DNA from: Penaeicola halotolerans
GTDB lineage: Bacteria; Bacteroidota; Bacteroidia; Cytophagales; Cyclobacteriaceae
NCBI RefSeq assembly: GCF_016464625.1
Contig: NZ_JAEAGO010000003.1
Location: forward strand, 1 to 64,000
Direction: 5' to 3'
Length of the DNA stretch: 64,000 nt
The notes below the pieces were generated by a model. The model saw only the letters and a list, made by a program, of their open reading frames with translations. It ran no database searches and was not told the DNA's origin. Positions 1 to 11,539 of this stretch are shown piece after piece. The translations under genes and the position numbers were made by a program. Position 1 is the stretch's first letter. Every line of letters starts with the position of its first letter.

Positions 1-1
1 G

Positions 2-73
2 TAGTCCGTACGGGAATCGAACCCGTGTTTTATCCGTGAAAGGGATACGTCCTAACCCCTAGACGAACGGACC
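2..73 (-). tRNA. tRNA-Glu (anticodon UUC), copy 1
   Basis: On the minus strand the sequence folds as a cloverleaf. The acceptor arm GGTCCGT pairs with ACGGACT, the anticodon loop is CCTTTCACG with anticodon TTC, and the T-loop reads GGTTCGATTCC. The discriminator base is A and CCA is not encoded. The 73-base block including one flanking base is identical to the second copy at 114-185, and the 39-base spacer is different sequence. The gene is transcribed after copy 2 from the same upstream promoter. Confidence 0.95.
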
Positions 74-113
74 ATTTCGAAAGGCCGCTATCGCACGATG
101 ACGATGTTTAATG

Positions 114-185
114 TAGTCCGTACGGGAATCGAACCCGTGTTTTATCCGTGAAAGGGATACGTCCTAACCCCTAGACGAACGGACC
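114..185 (-). tRNA. tRNA-Glu (anticodon UUC), copy 2
   Basis: Identical to the tRNA-Glu at 2-73, lying first in the two-gene transcript (minus strand). The anticodon TTC reads GAA and GAG codons. A good Bacteroidota-type promoter lies about 40 bases upstream, at 224-255. Confidence 0.95.
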
Positions 186-223
186 ATTTGACTCTTTGAG
201 GCTTCCCTCCCGAAATGGTGATG

Positions 224-1387
<1,164 letters not shown>

Positions 1388-1404
1388 AACTCACATGATT
1401 TCAC

Positions 1405-1455
1405 AAAGGCCTCTGAACATCATCCAATCCATGTGTTTCTGAGGCCTTTCTTTTT
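1405..1455 (+). terminator. Rho-independent terminator after gapA
   Basis: AAAGGCCTC at 1405-1413 pairs with GAGGCCTTT at 1441-1449 across a 27-base loop, followed by a T run. Confidence 0.75.
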
Positions 1456-1575
1456 GACTCAGCACAAAAAAATTATTTCAAAATTTTAATACTCCTCCCT
1501 AAAAACTTGTAACTTCATACTGTTGAGAGCAACCTAGTGCAACGAAGCCTAGCATCCCACTCAGCAACTACTCCC

Positions 1576-1689
1576 ATGGCTAAAAGTCAAGACGCAAAGA
1601 AAACGACCAAAAAAGAGCCTACTAAGACGCTCAAAGAAAAAAGGCAAGAAAAGCAAAACAAAAGAGATCAAAAAAGCAAACACGATTGA
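1576..1689 (+). CDS. Small lysine-rich basic protein (37 aa)
   Basis: A short open frame starts at an ATG (MAKSQDAKKTTKKEP...) and encodes 37 residues. About a third are Lys or Arg and no hydrophobic core is visible. It sits between two terminators (1405-1455 and 1716-1751), so it would be its own transcription unit. The composition suggests a disordered nucleic-acid-binding peptide. The start MAKSQ resembles the N-terminal tails of Bacteroidota cold-shock proteins, but no cold-shock domain follows. No function can be assigned, and coding status rests on composition and the bracketing terminators. Confidence 0.55.
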   Translation: MAKSQDAKKTTKKEPTKTLKEKRQEKQNKRDQKSKHD

Positions 1690-1715
1690 TCGACTTTCAA
1701 ATCCATAAATCAGAC

Positions 1716-1751
1716 AGTAGTTTTAGTAATCACTAAAACTACTCTTTTTTT
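1716..1751 (+). terminator. Rho-independent terminator
   Basis: A perfect 12-bp stem AGTAGTTTTAGT / ACTAAAACTACT with an AATC loop is followed by CTTTTTTT. It ends the small basic-protein gene and lies 15 bases before the next ATG. Confidence 0.8.
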
Positions 1752-1766
1752 AACTTCTTCACTCCT

Positions 1767-2264
1767 ATGAAATCTCCAGAGGTACTAATCAAAAATTTCT
1801 ATGAAGCATTTGCCAATAATGACTTGGAACAAATGATGGCCTGCTATCATCCAGAAATCATTTTTGAAGATCCTGTATTTAGAAAATTGAAAGGTACGGA
1901 AGTCAAGTATATGTGGGAAATGCTGCTACTGAGAAGTAATGGCCAACTGAAAATCTCTTTTGAGCAAATAAAAGCTTCCGAATCCAATGGAAGTGCCAAA
2001 TGGAAAGCTATTTATCCCTTTGGCAAAAAGAAACGCAAAGTGATCAATCACGTAACAGCTCAATTTACTTTCAAAGAAGGCCTCATCTACAGACACTTCG
2101 ATCACTTTGATCTTTGGAAATGGAGCAGGCAAGCTTTAGGTTTACCAGGCTTCTTTTTTGGATGGACCAAATTCATGCAAGACAAAATCCATCAAACCAC
2201 AAGATCTCTCCTAGATCAATACATTAGAAAGCGCCTTCATGAGGCTGCATCGGACAATCTCTGA
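1767..2264 (+). CDS. NTF2-like / SnoaL-fold protein
   Basis: The 165-residue soluble protein has the layout of the NTF2/SnoaL-like fold: an N-terminal helix (VLIKNFYEAFANNDLEQMMA), then CYHPEIIFEDPVF, and a final strand region rich in aromatic residues and His (about residues 105-120). Families of this type include ketosteroid isomerase-like enzymes and stress proteins; substrates cannot be read from sequence. There is no signal peptide. The extended C-terminal tail of about 40 residues after the conserved fold is typical of a Bacteroidota subgroup. It is monocistronic, following a terminator and preceding a promoter. Confidence 0.75.
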   Translation: MKSPEVLIKNFYEAFANNDLEQMMACYHPEIIFEDPVFRKLKGTEVKYMWEMLLLRSNGQLKISFEQIKASESNGSAKWKAIYPFGKKKRKVINHVTAQFTFKEGLIYRHFDHFDLWKWSRQALGLPGFFFGWTKFMQDKIHQTTRSLLDQYIRKRLHEAASDNL

Positions 2265-2326
2265 GTCTAAAAATTGTAACACACTGATCAGTAATAATTA
2301 ATCTCGCTTGCGCTAGGAGTCCATTA

Positions 2327-2355
2327 TTTTGAGGAACATATTTTTCTTATCTTTG
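2327..2355 (+). promoter_or_regulatory. Promoter of the ABC-F gene
   Basis: TTTTG at 2327-2331 and TATCTTTG at 2348-2355 match the two Bacteroidota promoter boxes, although the 16-base spacing is on the short side. The start codon is 30 bases downstream. Confidence 0.5.
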
Positions 2356-2375
2356 CACCTTCAAAATCAAAATAA

Positions 2376-4007
<1,632 letters not shown>

Positions 4008-4031
4008 ATCGCATCATTCATATCAAGAAAT

Positions 4032-4073
4032 CGTCCTCTTATAGCCAAGCACTATTTGAGGACGCTTTTATTT
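4032..4073 (+). terminator. Probable terminator after the ABC-F gene
   Basis: CGTCCTC (4032-4038) pairs with GAGGACG (4058-4064) over a 19-base loop, followed by CTTTTATTT. The long loop and interrupted T tract make it weaker than the other terminators here. Confidence 0.5.
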
Positions 4074-4159
4074 AAGGCTCAGGATATTTTATGAGTACTA
4101 GACCTTATAAAATACCCTTGTGACCTTATCTTTAATGAGTCAATTTGTTAAAAGATTCT

Positions 4160-5341
4160 ATGAACTACCCTCAAATATACCTCAAGCCAGGTAAAGAAAT
4201 TGCTGTCAAAAGAAGACACCTTTGGATATTTTCTGGTGCAATAGCCCGTATGGATGCCGATATCAAAGATGGTGACATCGTCAAAGTCTGTACGCATAAA
4301 GGCGCTTTTCTCTGTCTTGGACACTATCAAGACGGTAGTATTGCCATCAGAATTATCGCTTTTGAAGAGCAAGCTATCGATCAAAAGTTTTGGGATGAAA
4401 AAATCAAACAAGCACTCAGACTACGACAAGCTTTAGGCCTTGTAAATAGCTCAGAAACCAATGTTTATAGACTTTTTCATGCAGAAGGAGATGGCGTACC
4501 AGGACTCATCATCGATATCTATGCACAGACTGCCGTTATTCAAGCACATAGCATAGGTGTATATCTGCAGATAGACTTGATCGCTCAAGCCCTGCAAAAC
4601 TGCCTTGGAAAGCAGATTAACTGCATCTATGACAAGAGCTCTGAAACACTTCCTAAAAAGTTTGCAGCCCAAATAAACAATCACTTCCTTCTAGGTGAAG
4701 CACCTAGTACACAAGTCCAGGAGTATGGTCATCGCTTTCAGATAGACTGGATTACAGGTCAAAAAACAGGCTTTTTCATAGACCAAAGAGAAAATAGAGC
4801 TTTACTCGCGCGCTACAGCAAGGGAAAAAAAGTACTCAACACTTTCTGCTATTCGGGTGGCTTCTCAGTCTATGCACTCCAATCTGGTGCCACAGAAATT
4901 CATTCAGTAGACATTTCTGCAAAAGCCATCGCACTCACGGAAGAAAACATCGCCCTAAATCCATCTAAAGGAAAGCATGAGGCCATTACGGCTGATGTAG
5001 TTAAATATATTAGAGAAATAGGTGATGATTTTGATGTGGTGATACTTGACCCTCCTGCCTTTGCTAAAAGTCAAAACGCTAGACACAATGCCGTCCAAGG
5101 ATACAAAAGACTCAATGCTGAAGCGCTCAAAAAAATCAAATCTGGCGGAATACTATTTACTTTCTCATGCTCACAAGTAGTAGACAAAGCGCTCTTTGCC
5201 AATACCATAGCCGCAGCAGCCATAGAAGTAGGCAGAGAAATCAAGATCCTACACTACCTCTCCCAGCCAGGAGATCACCCGATAAATATCTATCATCCAG
5301 AATCTGAATACCTCAAAGGACTCGTACTTTACGTTAGTTAA
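4160..5341 (+). CDS. Class I SAM-dependent rRNA methyltransferase, RlmI-like
   Basis: Members of this family methylate a cytosine at C5 in 23S rRNA (RlmI, m5C1962 in E. coli). The 393-residue protein has an N-terminal PUA RNA-binding domain (about 5-75), a middle EEHEE-type domain, and a C-terminal Rossmann methyltransferase with VLNTFCYSGGFS (225-236) binding SAM and DPPAF (297-301). Start choice: a TTG in frame at 4145 is possible, but the ATG at 4160 gives the usual family N-terminus, YLKPGKE. It lies between two single-gene units. Confidence 0.85.
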   Translation: MNYPQIYLKPGKEIAVKRRHLWIFSGAIARMDADIKDGDIVKVCTHKGAFLCLGHYQDGSIAIRIIAFEEQAIDQKFWDEKIKQALRLRQALGLVNSSETNVYRLFHAEGDGVPGLIIDIYAQTAVIQAHSIGVYLQIDLIAQALQNCLGKQINCIYDKSSETLPKKFAAQINNHFLLGEAPSTQVQEYGHRFQIDWITGQKTGFFIDQRENRALLARYSKGKKVLNTFCYSGGFSVYALQSGATEIHSVDISAKAIALTEENIALNPSKGKHEAITADVVKYIREIGDDFDVVILDPPAFAKSQNARHNAVQGYKRLNAEALKKIKSGGILFTFSCSQVVDKALFANTIAAAAIEVGREIKILHYLSQPGDHPINIYHPESEYLKGLVLYVS

Positions 5342-5383
5342 ACAAAGAGTCCTACGAGCCGTTAATCTAAAAAAGCAGAGAAT

Positions 5384-5917
5384 ATGAAAAAGTTAATTTA
5401 TATCATGAGCCTTGCCACCTTAGTCCTAGGTGCATCATGCTCTCAAGCACAAGACAAAAAGATCGAAAAGAAAATGGATAACGGAAAAGTAGCCAAAGTA
5501 AGCTTGCCTGAAGAAGAGTGGAAAAAGAAACTGGATCCACTTTCCTATCATGTATTGAGAGAAAAAGGAACAGAAAGAGCCTTCACTGGAGAATACTACC
5601 TCAACAAAGAAACGGGTATCTATGAGTGTAAAGCTTGTGGCAATGAGATATTTAGCTCGGAAGCTAAATATGACAGCGGCTGTGGATGGCCAAGCTTTAC
5701 AGAGCCGATCAGCAAAAATGCCATCAAAGTATCTATGGATTACTCACATGGCATGGTAAGAGAAGAAATTACTTGCGCCAAATGTGACGGACACCTCGGA
5801 CACAGATTCCCTGATGGACCTAAAGACAAAGGGGGTATCAGATACTGTATCAACTCAGTGTCTATGAACTTTGACAAAAAAGAAGCCTCCAGCGCAAAAG
5901 CTAAAAAAGATAACTAA
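5384..5917 (+). CDS. msrB: Peptide-methionine (R)-S-oxide reductase, lipoprotein form
   Basis: Reduces methionine-R-sulfoxide in proteins. A lipoprotein signal with lipobox LGASC (Cys19) predicts export and lipid anchoring, so this copy would protect envelope proteins. The MsrB domain (about 45-165) has the two zinc-binding CxxC pairs (Cys82/85, Cys131/134) and the catalytic Cys155 in GIRYCINSVSMNF; GHLGHRFPDGP is also conserved. The tail after residue 165 is lysine-rich. The electron donor is not encoded next to it. A clear terminator follows. Confidence 0.93.
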   Translation: MKKLIYIMSLATLVLGASCSQAQDKKIEKKMDNGKVAKVSLPEEEWKKKLDPLSYHVLREKGTERAFTGEYYLNKETGIYECKACGNEIFSSEAKYDSGCGWPSFTEPISKNAIKVSMDYSHGMVREEITCAKCDGHLGHRFPDGPKDKGGIRYCINSVSMNFDKKEASSAKAKKDN

Positions 5918-5935
5918 GCAACGCTTAAACAGCTT

Positions 5936-5971
5936 AAAGCCCTCATGGATAATTTCATGAGGGCTTTTTTT
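5936..5971 (+). terminator. Rho-independent terminator after msrB
   Basis: AAAGCCCTCATG pairs with CATGAGGGCTTT, followed by further T residues. Confidence 0.85.
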
Positions 5972-6052
5972 ATATAAAAACTCCACAATGAAATTTAGAG
6001 AATCTCATTCCTAATTCCGATCCTCTATTATCTTTGTTATCAAATATCAGGT

Positions 6053-7249
6053 ATGAAATACGACATCACGATCATAGGAGGAGGCATTGTAGGCTTAGCT
6101 ACTGGATTACACCTCATCCAGCAAAAACCCACGCTTAAAATCGCCATTTTAGAAAAGGAATCTAAAGTAGCACTGCATCAAACAGGCAATAATTCTGGAG
6201 TGATCCACTCTGGACTTTACTACAAGCCTGGAAGTCTAAAGGCTACCAATTGCATCAAAGGATATCATCAACTGATCAAGTTTTGTGAGGAAGAAAACAT
6301 CCCATTTGAAATCACAGGAAAGGTAGTCGTAGCCACGAAGCAAGAGCAAGTTCCCCTGCTCAACAACCTACTCGAAAGAGGTCTACAAAATGGCTTAGTC
6401 GGAAGTCGAAAAATCACACTAGATGAATTGAAGGAATACGAACCTTATGTACAAGGGGTGGCTGCACTGCACATACCACAAACAGGTATTGTAGATTATA
6501 AAAGAGTAGCCGAAGCCTATGCAGAAAAGTTTGAGAAACTAGGCGGGCAGATATTCTTCCAAACCAAGGTACAAGGACTTAAAGAAATCAATGGAGAGAC
6601 AATTGTAGAAACAAGTCAACACAACTATATAACCAAGCTCGTCATCAATTGCGCGGGTCTCTACTCTGACAAAATCGCCAAGCTAAGCTCCAAGGTAGAC
6701 TTGAAAATCATCCCGTTTAGAGGCGAATATTTTAAGCTCAAAAAAGAGAAAGAATACCTTGTCAAAAATCTCATCTATCCCGTTCCAGATCCTAATTTCC
6801 CATTCCTAGGCGTACACTTCACGCGAATGATGAAGGGTGGTATAGAGGCAGGACCAAATGCCGTGCTGGCCTTTAAGCGTGAAGGCTATAAGCGAACAGA
6901 CGTCAACTTCGCTGAACTAGCCGAAACACTTGCTTGGCCAGGTTTTCAAAAAGTAGCAGCCAAATATTGGAAGACTGGTCTGGGTGAACTTTATCGCTCT
7001 TTTTCCAAGGCAGCTTTTACCAAAGCCCTTCAAGAACTCATCCCTGATATCCAAGAAAGCGATTTAGTAGATGGTGGAGCAGGTGTTCGCGCGCAAGCTT
7101 GCGACAGAACGGGTGGGTTGATCGATGATTTCCTCATATTAGAAGAGCCATATGCGATCAATGTCTGCAACGCGCCTTCTCCAGCTGCCACTTCTTCCCT
7201 ATCTATAGGTGAAACAGTAGCTGGACTGGCACTTAATAGGTTTAAATAA
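6053..7249 (+). CDS. lhgO: L-2-hydroxyglutarate oxidase/dehydrogenase
   Basis: An FAD enzyme of the DAO fold that oxidises L-2-hydroxyglutarate to 2-oxoglutarate, passing electrons to O2 or quinone. The 398-residue protein starts with the dinucleotide motif IIGGGIVGL (7-15). It has the NNSGVIHSGLYYKPGS segment (about 47-62) typical of the YgaF/LhgO group, and the C-terminal GGAGVRAQA and APSPAATSSL segments. Length matches the family. A TAnnTTTG-like box (TATCTTTG, 6029-6036) lies just upstream. It ends 10 bases before the end of the convergent hydrolase gene, with no terminator hairpin visible in between. Confidence 0.88.
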   Translation: MKYDITIIGGGIVGLATGLHLIQQKPTLKIAILEKESKVALHQTGNNSGVIHSGLYYKPGSLKATNCIKGYHQLIKFCEEENIPFEITGKVVVATKQEQVPLLNNLLERGLQNGLVGSRKITLDELKEYEPYVQGVAALHIPQTGIVDYKRVAEAYAEKFEKLGGQIFFQTKVQGLKEINGETIVETSQHNYITKLVINCAGLYSDKIAKLSSKVDLKIIPFRGEYFKLKKEKEYLVKNLIYPVPDPNFPFLGVHFTRMMKGGIEAGPNAVLAFKREGYKRTDVNFAELAETLAWPGFQKVAAKYWKTGLGELYRSFSKAAFTKALQELIPDIQESDLVDGGAGVRAQACDRTGGLIDDFLILEEPYAINVCNAPSPAATSSLSIGETVAGLALNRFK

Positions 7250-7259
7250 GAGATTTTGC

Positions 7260-8231
7260 TTACAGTTTAGTCAAAAAATCCCGAATCCTATACTCTGCCC
7301 AAGTGAACTCATCTCCTTGGAGCATAAAGCCCGTATGACCTCCTCTAAGTGGTGTCTCCAAATGAATAAAATCATGCGCTTTAGCCAAAGTTACGGGATA
7401 ACAAGCATCTCCTAAGAGTGGGTCATTCCACGCATTGATAATCAAAACAGGTACATTGATCTGTGGCAAATGAGACTCCGCACTGGCTTTTTGATAAAAA
7501 TCTGCAGCATCTCTAAAGCCATGAAGCTTAGCTGTATACAGACTATCAAAAATATCAAAAGAGCTTATATCATCTATGCCACTGATATCGAGTCTATCAG
7601 GATACTGCGCAGCTTTGAGCTTCATCTTTTCCTTCAGCTTCTTTAAAAAACGATTTTTATAAAAGCTATTTCCTTTCACACTCAGCGTAGCAGCACTGGA
7701 AGGCAAACTACAAGGAACAGAATAAACACCTGCACCTCTGATCCTATCTGACAACTGATGTGCTTGCTCACCAAGGTACTTAAGTGTCATGCTACCTCCC
7801 ATGCTGATACCAGCGAGATAGATCTCCTCATACTGACCGAGAGCCAATACATGATCGATCACAGCAGCCAAATCATCTGTAGCACCATGATGATAAAGCC
7901 TAAAAGCACGATTCATTTCTCCCCCACAGCTCCTACAGTTCCAACCCATCACATCCCAACCTGAGCCATTCATGAGCTTAGTCAAACCCTTCACATAGTG
8001 CCTGTCCGTACTCCCCTCCAAACCATGAGAAACTATAAGTAATCTCTTCTGACCTGTAGAAATACGACTCCAGTCCAAGTCTAAAAAATCTCCATCTGAA
8101 GTATCAATACGCTCCCTTTCATAATTGACCCCTTTTACTTTCCTAAAAAGACTTGGGATGATGGTCTCCATATGTCCATTACGCAAGTAAAAAGGCACTT
8201 TGTGATAAGTAGATGATGAGATATAAGGCAT
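7260..8231 (-). CDS. Alpha/beta-fold hydrolase, YheT-like
   Basis: The 323-residue protein is of the YheT/ABHD1-3 type, which are putative esterases or lipases. It shows IVSHGLEGSTDRHY (about 67-80, oxyanion region), nucleophile elbow GISMGG with Ser143, the acidic region NAWNDPLLG, and the catalytic His in GGHTGF near the C-terminus. There is no signal peptide, so a cytosolic location is expected. The physiological substrate is unknown for this family. It is a single gene, convergent with lhgO. Confidence 0.82.
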   Translation of the reverse strand: MPYISSSTYHKVPFYLRNGHMETIIPSLFRKVKGVNYERERIDTSDGDFLDLDWSRISTGQKRLLIVSHGLEGSTDRHYVKGLTKLMNGSGWDVMGWNCRSCGGEMNRAFRLYHHGATDDLAAVIDHVLALGQYEEIYLAGISMGGSMTLKYLGEQAHQLSDRIRGAGVYSVPCSLPSSAATLSVKGNSFYKNRFLKKLKEKMKLKAAQYPDRLDISGIDDISSFDIFDSLYTAKLHGFRDAADFYQKASAESHLPQINVPVLIINAWNDPLLGDACYPVTLAKAHDFIHLETPLRGGHTGFMLQGDEFTWAEYRIRDFLTKL

Positions 8232-8373
8232 AAAAAATTATAAATTCATTAATTAAATAGATACTAATCCAACAAATTTGCAAAGAAAAGAACTATTTAC
8301 TGAACAGATCGGTTTTAAAAATGATCAGTATAAGACTGGTCATTTAAATTATTTTTAAATCTAAATTTTTAAC

Positions 8374-8493
8374 ATGATGAAAATCAAATGGTTAATCATC
8401 CCATTTTTACTGTTACTGGGATTTATGCTTGTAGACAAAGTCGTCTATGAAAACAGTAAAACATCTGTTACCGTGGCTAACAACCAAAGGTAA
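8374..8493 (+). CDS. Small single-span membrane protein (39 aa)
   Basis: A short frame starting with two Met codons (MMKIKWLIIPFLLLLGFML...) encodes a 39-residue peptide with one hydrophobic segment at about 6-20 and a polar tail. It lies 94 bases upstream of the TonB receptor, on the same strand. It could be a small membrane protein co-transcribed with the receptor or a chance frame; the basic-then-hydrophobic start favours a real peptide. No family recognised. The rest of the 8232-8587 interval shows nothing else identifiable. Confidence 0.45.
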   Translation: MMKIKWLIIPFLLLLGFMLVDKVVYENSKTSVTVANNQR

Positions 8494-8587
8494 CAGAAAC
8501 CTTCAAAAAAAATCAGCTTCCATTCCTTCAAAAATCCTTGAATTTCCAGCGACTTATCTGTATGATTATAGATAATTTAGCCAATCA

Positions 8588-10993
8588 ATGAGAAGCATTT
8601 CCATATTTATTATCCTATTTTTTTGCTGCTGCTTTTCTGCATTTGCACAATCCGTAAAAATCATAGATCAAAAAACATTAAAGCCCATAGAAAGGGTGAT
8701 GATCACTGATTTGCAAAAAAATCAGTACGTCTTGACAGATGAAAATGGCATATTCAATATCCGTATTTTCCCAGAAAACACGACCCTGGAGATCAAGCAT
8801 CCCTCCTACGAAACACTCATACTCTCTCCTCCAGCAATCAAAGAAGCCAAATATGTCATTCGGATGCGAGAAAAGGTGATCAACATGTCCGAGATCGTCA
8901 TTGCAGCAGGCAAATGGGAACAGGATAAAAATGAGATCGCTCATGAGGTAGTCGAAGTAAGTCCTCGAGATATCAATTTCAGGAATCCTCAGACTGCGGC
9001 AGATGCACTCTCTGGTAGCGGACAGGTATTTGTCCAAAAAAGCCAATTAGGTGGTGGAAGTCCGATCATCAGAGGCTTCTCTGCCAACTCTGTCCTGATC
9101 GTGGTAGATGGCGTTCGTATGAACAATGCCATTTTCAGAAGTGGCAACCTTCAAAATATCATCAACATAGACCCCAATGCCCTAGAAGGTGCTGAGGTTG
9201 TATTTGGACCAGGGTCTGTACTCTATGGCAGTGATGCACTCGGTGGTGTGATGGACTTCCACACCAAATCTCCCAAGCTAAGCAGTGACCAAAACATGCT
9301 GATGCAAGGCGAAGCGATGACCCGCTACTCAAGTGCAAACAATGAAAATACGGTTAATTTACAATTGAACCTAGCAAGTCAATTCTTTGGGAGTTACACT
9401 TCCATGTCCTTCAGTTCCTTTGGAGATCTCAGAGCGGGAAATAGAAGACCAGACAAATACCCAGACCTTTTCAAAAACTTCGATTATGTAGACAGAATTG
9501 ACAACAGAGATACCATCTTAGTCAATGACAATCCCAATGTACAGATCCCCACAGCGTACGAGCAGGTCAATATCATGCAAAAGTTTCGATTCAGGCCATT
9601 TGATGAGATTGACATGAGCTACACCTTTCATTACTCCAATACCTCTGATATCCCACGCTATGATAGACTCATCGAGCGAGAGGAAGATGGTAGCAGAGAT
9701 GGCGCATGGTACTACGGACCTCAAAAGTGGGTAATGCACCAGTTCAAATCTATCGCCTATACAGACTATAGCTTGATGGATCAGAGCAAATTCATCTTAG
9801 CTTACCAGAGATTTGAAGAAAGTAGAAATACCAGAGTTTTTCAGTCGGACAACCTTACTAGCCGCTTAGAAAAAGTGGATGTCGTCAGTATGAATTGGGA
9901 CATCGAAAAAGCATTTGATGAGGAAAACGAACTCTTCTATGGCTTTGAATTACTCTACAACTATGTGGGCAGCTCGGCTACTAGAACGAATCTAGTAACG
10001 GAAGAGCAAACAGCTGCTAGCACGCGCTATCCAGATGGAGGCACTTACTACTACAGTGCTGCCGCTTACTTCAACTATAAGTGGAAATTTAGACCACGTT
10101 GGATCATGAACTATGGCGCGAGATATAGCTATGTAGGACTTTTAGGCTATTTTGACAACACCAGCTTCTTTGAACTACCCTTTGACCAACTGTCTCTAGC
10201 CAATGGATCTGTCAATGGAAGTGCCAGTATCATCCACCAACCTGTAAATGATATCAAGTACTCCTTGATGGTCTCTACAGGATTTAGAGCGCCCAATCTC
10301 GATGATGTAGGCAAAGTGTTCGATTCAGAACCTGGCAATGTCGTAGTCCCAAACCAAGACCTTAAACCAGAATATAGCTACAATGCGGAATTTGGTATAA
10401 GCAAAACCTTTGAAGAGAAATTCAAAATAGAAGGAACTGTCTTCTACTCCTACTTATACAATGCCATGGAGCGAAGAAACTTCACTTTCAATGGCTCAGA
10501 CAGCATCGTTTACGATGGAGTCAATAGTCGAGTACAAGCGATAGTCAATATCGGGCAAGCTTACGTTTATGGAGCTAGCATGAATTTCAAGGCTGCTTTC
10601 ACGCCAAAATGGTCTGCTTCTGGTGCGGTAACTTATACTTTTGGAGAGGACGCTGTGAGTAATATCCCACTGAGGCACGTCACACCAGTATTTGGTCAGC
10701 TGAGCGTCAACTACGAAACGGACAAACTGCAAGTAGAAACTTTCACGCAGTTTAATGGTCCACTACCTTTTGACAGACTTGCCCCATCAGAACAAAACAA
10801 ACCTTTTCTTTATACCCCTGACGGAGCACTTGCTTGGATCACTTTAAATATCCGTGGAGCTTATAAAATTAATGATAACCTAGAGGTAAATGGAGCGGTA
10901 GAAAATATCTTGGATCAACACTATAGACCCTATTCATCAGGCCTGAGCGCACCTGGAAGAAATTTCATATTATCTGCACGTGTGATTTTCTAA
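8588..10993 (+). CDS. TonB-dependent outer-membrane receptor, heme/hemoglobin type
   Basis: Imports a ligand across the outer membrane using the TonB-ExbBD system. The 801-residue protein has a signal peptide ending near FSAFAQ (about 16-21), a carboxypeptidase-like regulatory domain (about 22-95), a plug (about 115-225) and a 22-strand-type barrel ending in an aromatic-rich strand with terminal Phe. The plug segment VVDGVRMNNAIFRSGNLQN and the barrel motifs FRAPNLDD and NQDLKPEYS are those of the heme/hemoglobin receptor group, so heme is the likely cargo. No hemophore, lyase or Fur-box gene is adjacent, so the substrate stays inferred. Confidence 0.85.
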   Translation: MRSISIFIILFFCCCFSAFAQSVKIIDQKTLKPIERVMITDLQKNQYVLTDENGIFNIRIFPENTTLEIKHPSYETLILSPPAIKEAKYVIRMREKVINMSEIVIAAGKWEQDKNEIAHEVVEVSPRDINFRNPQTAADALSGSGQVFVQKSQLGGGSPIIRGFSANSVLIVVDGVRMNNAIFRSGNLQNIINIDPNALEGAEVVFGPGSVLYGSDALGGVMDFHTKSPKLSSDQNMLMQGEAMTRYSSANNENTVNLQLNLASQFFGSYTSMSFSSFGDLRAGNRRPDKYPDLFKNFDYVDRIDNRDTILVNDNPNVQIPTAYEQVNIMQKFRFRPFDEIDMSYTFHYSNTSDIPRYDRLIEREEDGSRDGAWYYGPQKWVMHQFKSIAYTDYSLMDQSKFILAYQRFEESRNTRVFQSDNLTSRLEKVDVVSMNWDIEKAFDEENELFYGFELLYNYVGSSATRTNLVTEEQTAASTRYPDGGTYYYSAAAYFNYKWKFRPRWIMNYGARYSYVGLLGYFDNTSFFELPFDQLSLANGSVNGSASIIHQPVNDIKYSLMVSTGFRAPNLDDVGKVFDSEPGNVVVPNQDLKPEYSYNAEFGISKTFEEKFKIEGTVFYSYLYNAMERRNFTFNGSDSIVYDGVNSRVQAIVNIGQAYVYGASMNFKAAFTPKWSASGAVTYTFGEDAVSNIPLRHVTPVFGQLSVNYETDKLQVETFTQFNGPLPFDRLAPSEQNKPFLYTPDGALAWITLNIRGAYKINDNLEVNGAVENILDQHYRPYSSGLSAPGRNFILSARVIF

Positions 10994-11100
10994 AGAAACT
11001 TAACAAATATTTTACATGAAGGTATTTTTTTATCACAAAACAAAACTTAATTTTGTGGTAAGTAAAATTTTCTTCATAGGTGTTTGGAATAAAAATAAAG

Positions 11101-11127
11101 AGAGGATGAGTTTCATCCTCTTTTTTT
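11101..11127 (+). terminator. Terminator between the receptor and the convergent Hpt-like gene
   Basis: AGAGGATGA and TCATCCTCT form a stem, with A residues on the left and a T run on the right, so it could serve both strands. Confidence 0.7.
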
Positions 11128-11137
11128 ATGCCCTAAA

Positions 11138-11485
11138 TCAAGCATTTTGCTGGATCACTGCCAAGACTTCGTCACAGCACCTTAGAACATCTTCCAAGCT
11201 CTTTTTGACTACTTCAGAAGATTGTTCGTGAGTTTCCGTGATCTGTTTACTTTCATCTAGTGCATTTTTGAGTTGGTTCATCTCAAAAAGCTGTAAAGTA
11301 GGCTTGATTTTATGGCGCGCCTGCTTGAGCAAAATCAAATCATAGGAAGCAATTCCCTTTTGATATGTTTCCTTTAGCTCTGTAAGGGAATCTTGGAGTG
11401 CCAAAATCAAATCTTGCTTAAACTCCTCATCACCCTCAGCAGTTTCTAATATGCGCTCATAATTCAAGATGTCATTGGACAACAT
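11138..11485 (-). CDS. Small Hpt-like helical protein
   Basis: The 115-residue all-helical protein resembles a free-standing histidine phosphotransfer domain. Residues 56-66 read ARHKIKPTLQL, where His58 followed by KxKP/G occupies the place of the phosphorylatable histidine (usual pattern HxxKG). Hpt proteins relay phosphate between hybrid kinases and response regulators. No kinase or regulator gene is nearby. The glycine normally four to five residues after the His is absent (Thr or Leu here), so Hpt activity is a hypothesis. It lies 54 bases downstream of the flavoprotein gene, on the same strand, and may be co-transcribed. Confidence 0.55.
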   Translation of the reverse strand: MLSNDILNYERILETAEGDEEFKQDLILALQDSLTELKETYQKGIASYDLILLKQARHKIKPTLQLFEMNQLKNALDESKQITETHEQSSEVVKKSLEDVLRCCDEVLAVIQQNA

Positions 11486-11539
11486 AGATGTGTTGGTATT
11501 GTTAGGTTTATTGGCTAAAAACTAAAGCAATCCAAATTA

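Noticed and set aside
8678-9046. 122-aa frame antisense to the TonB receptor
   Set aside because: A shadow of a long, well-supported gene; no independent signal.
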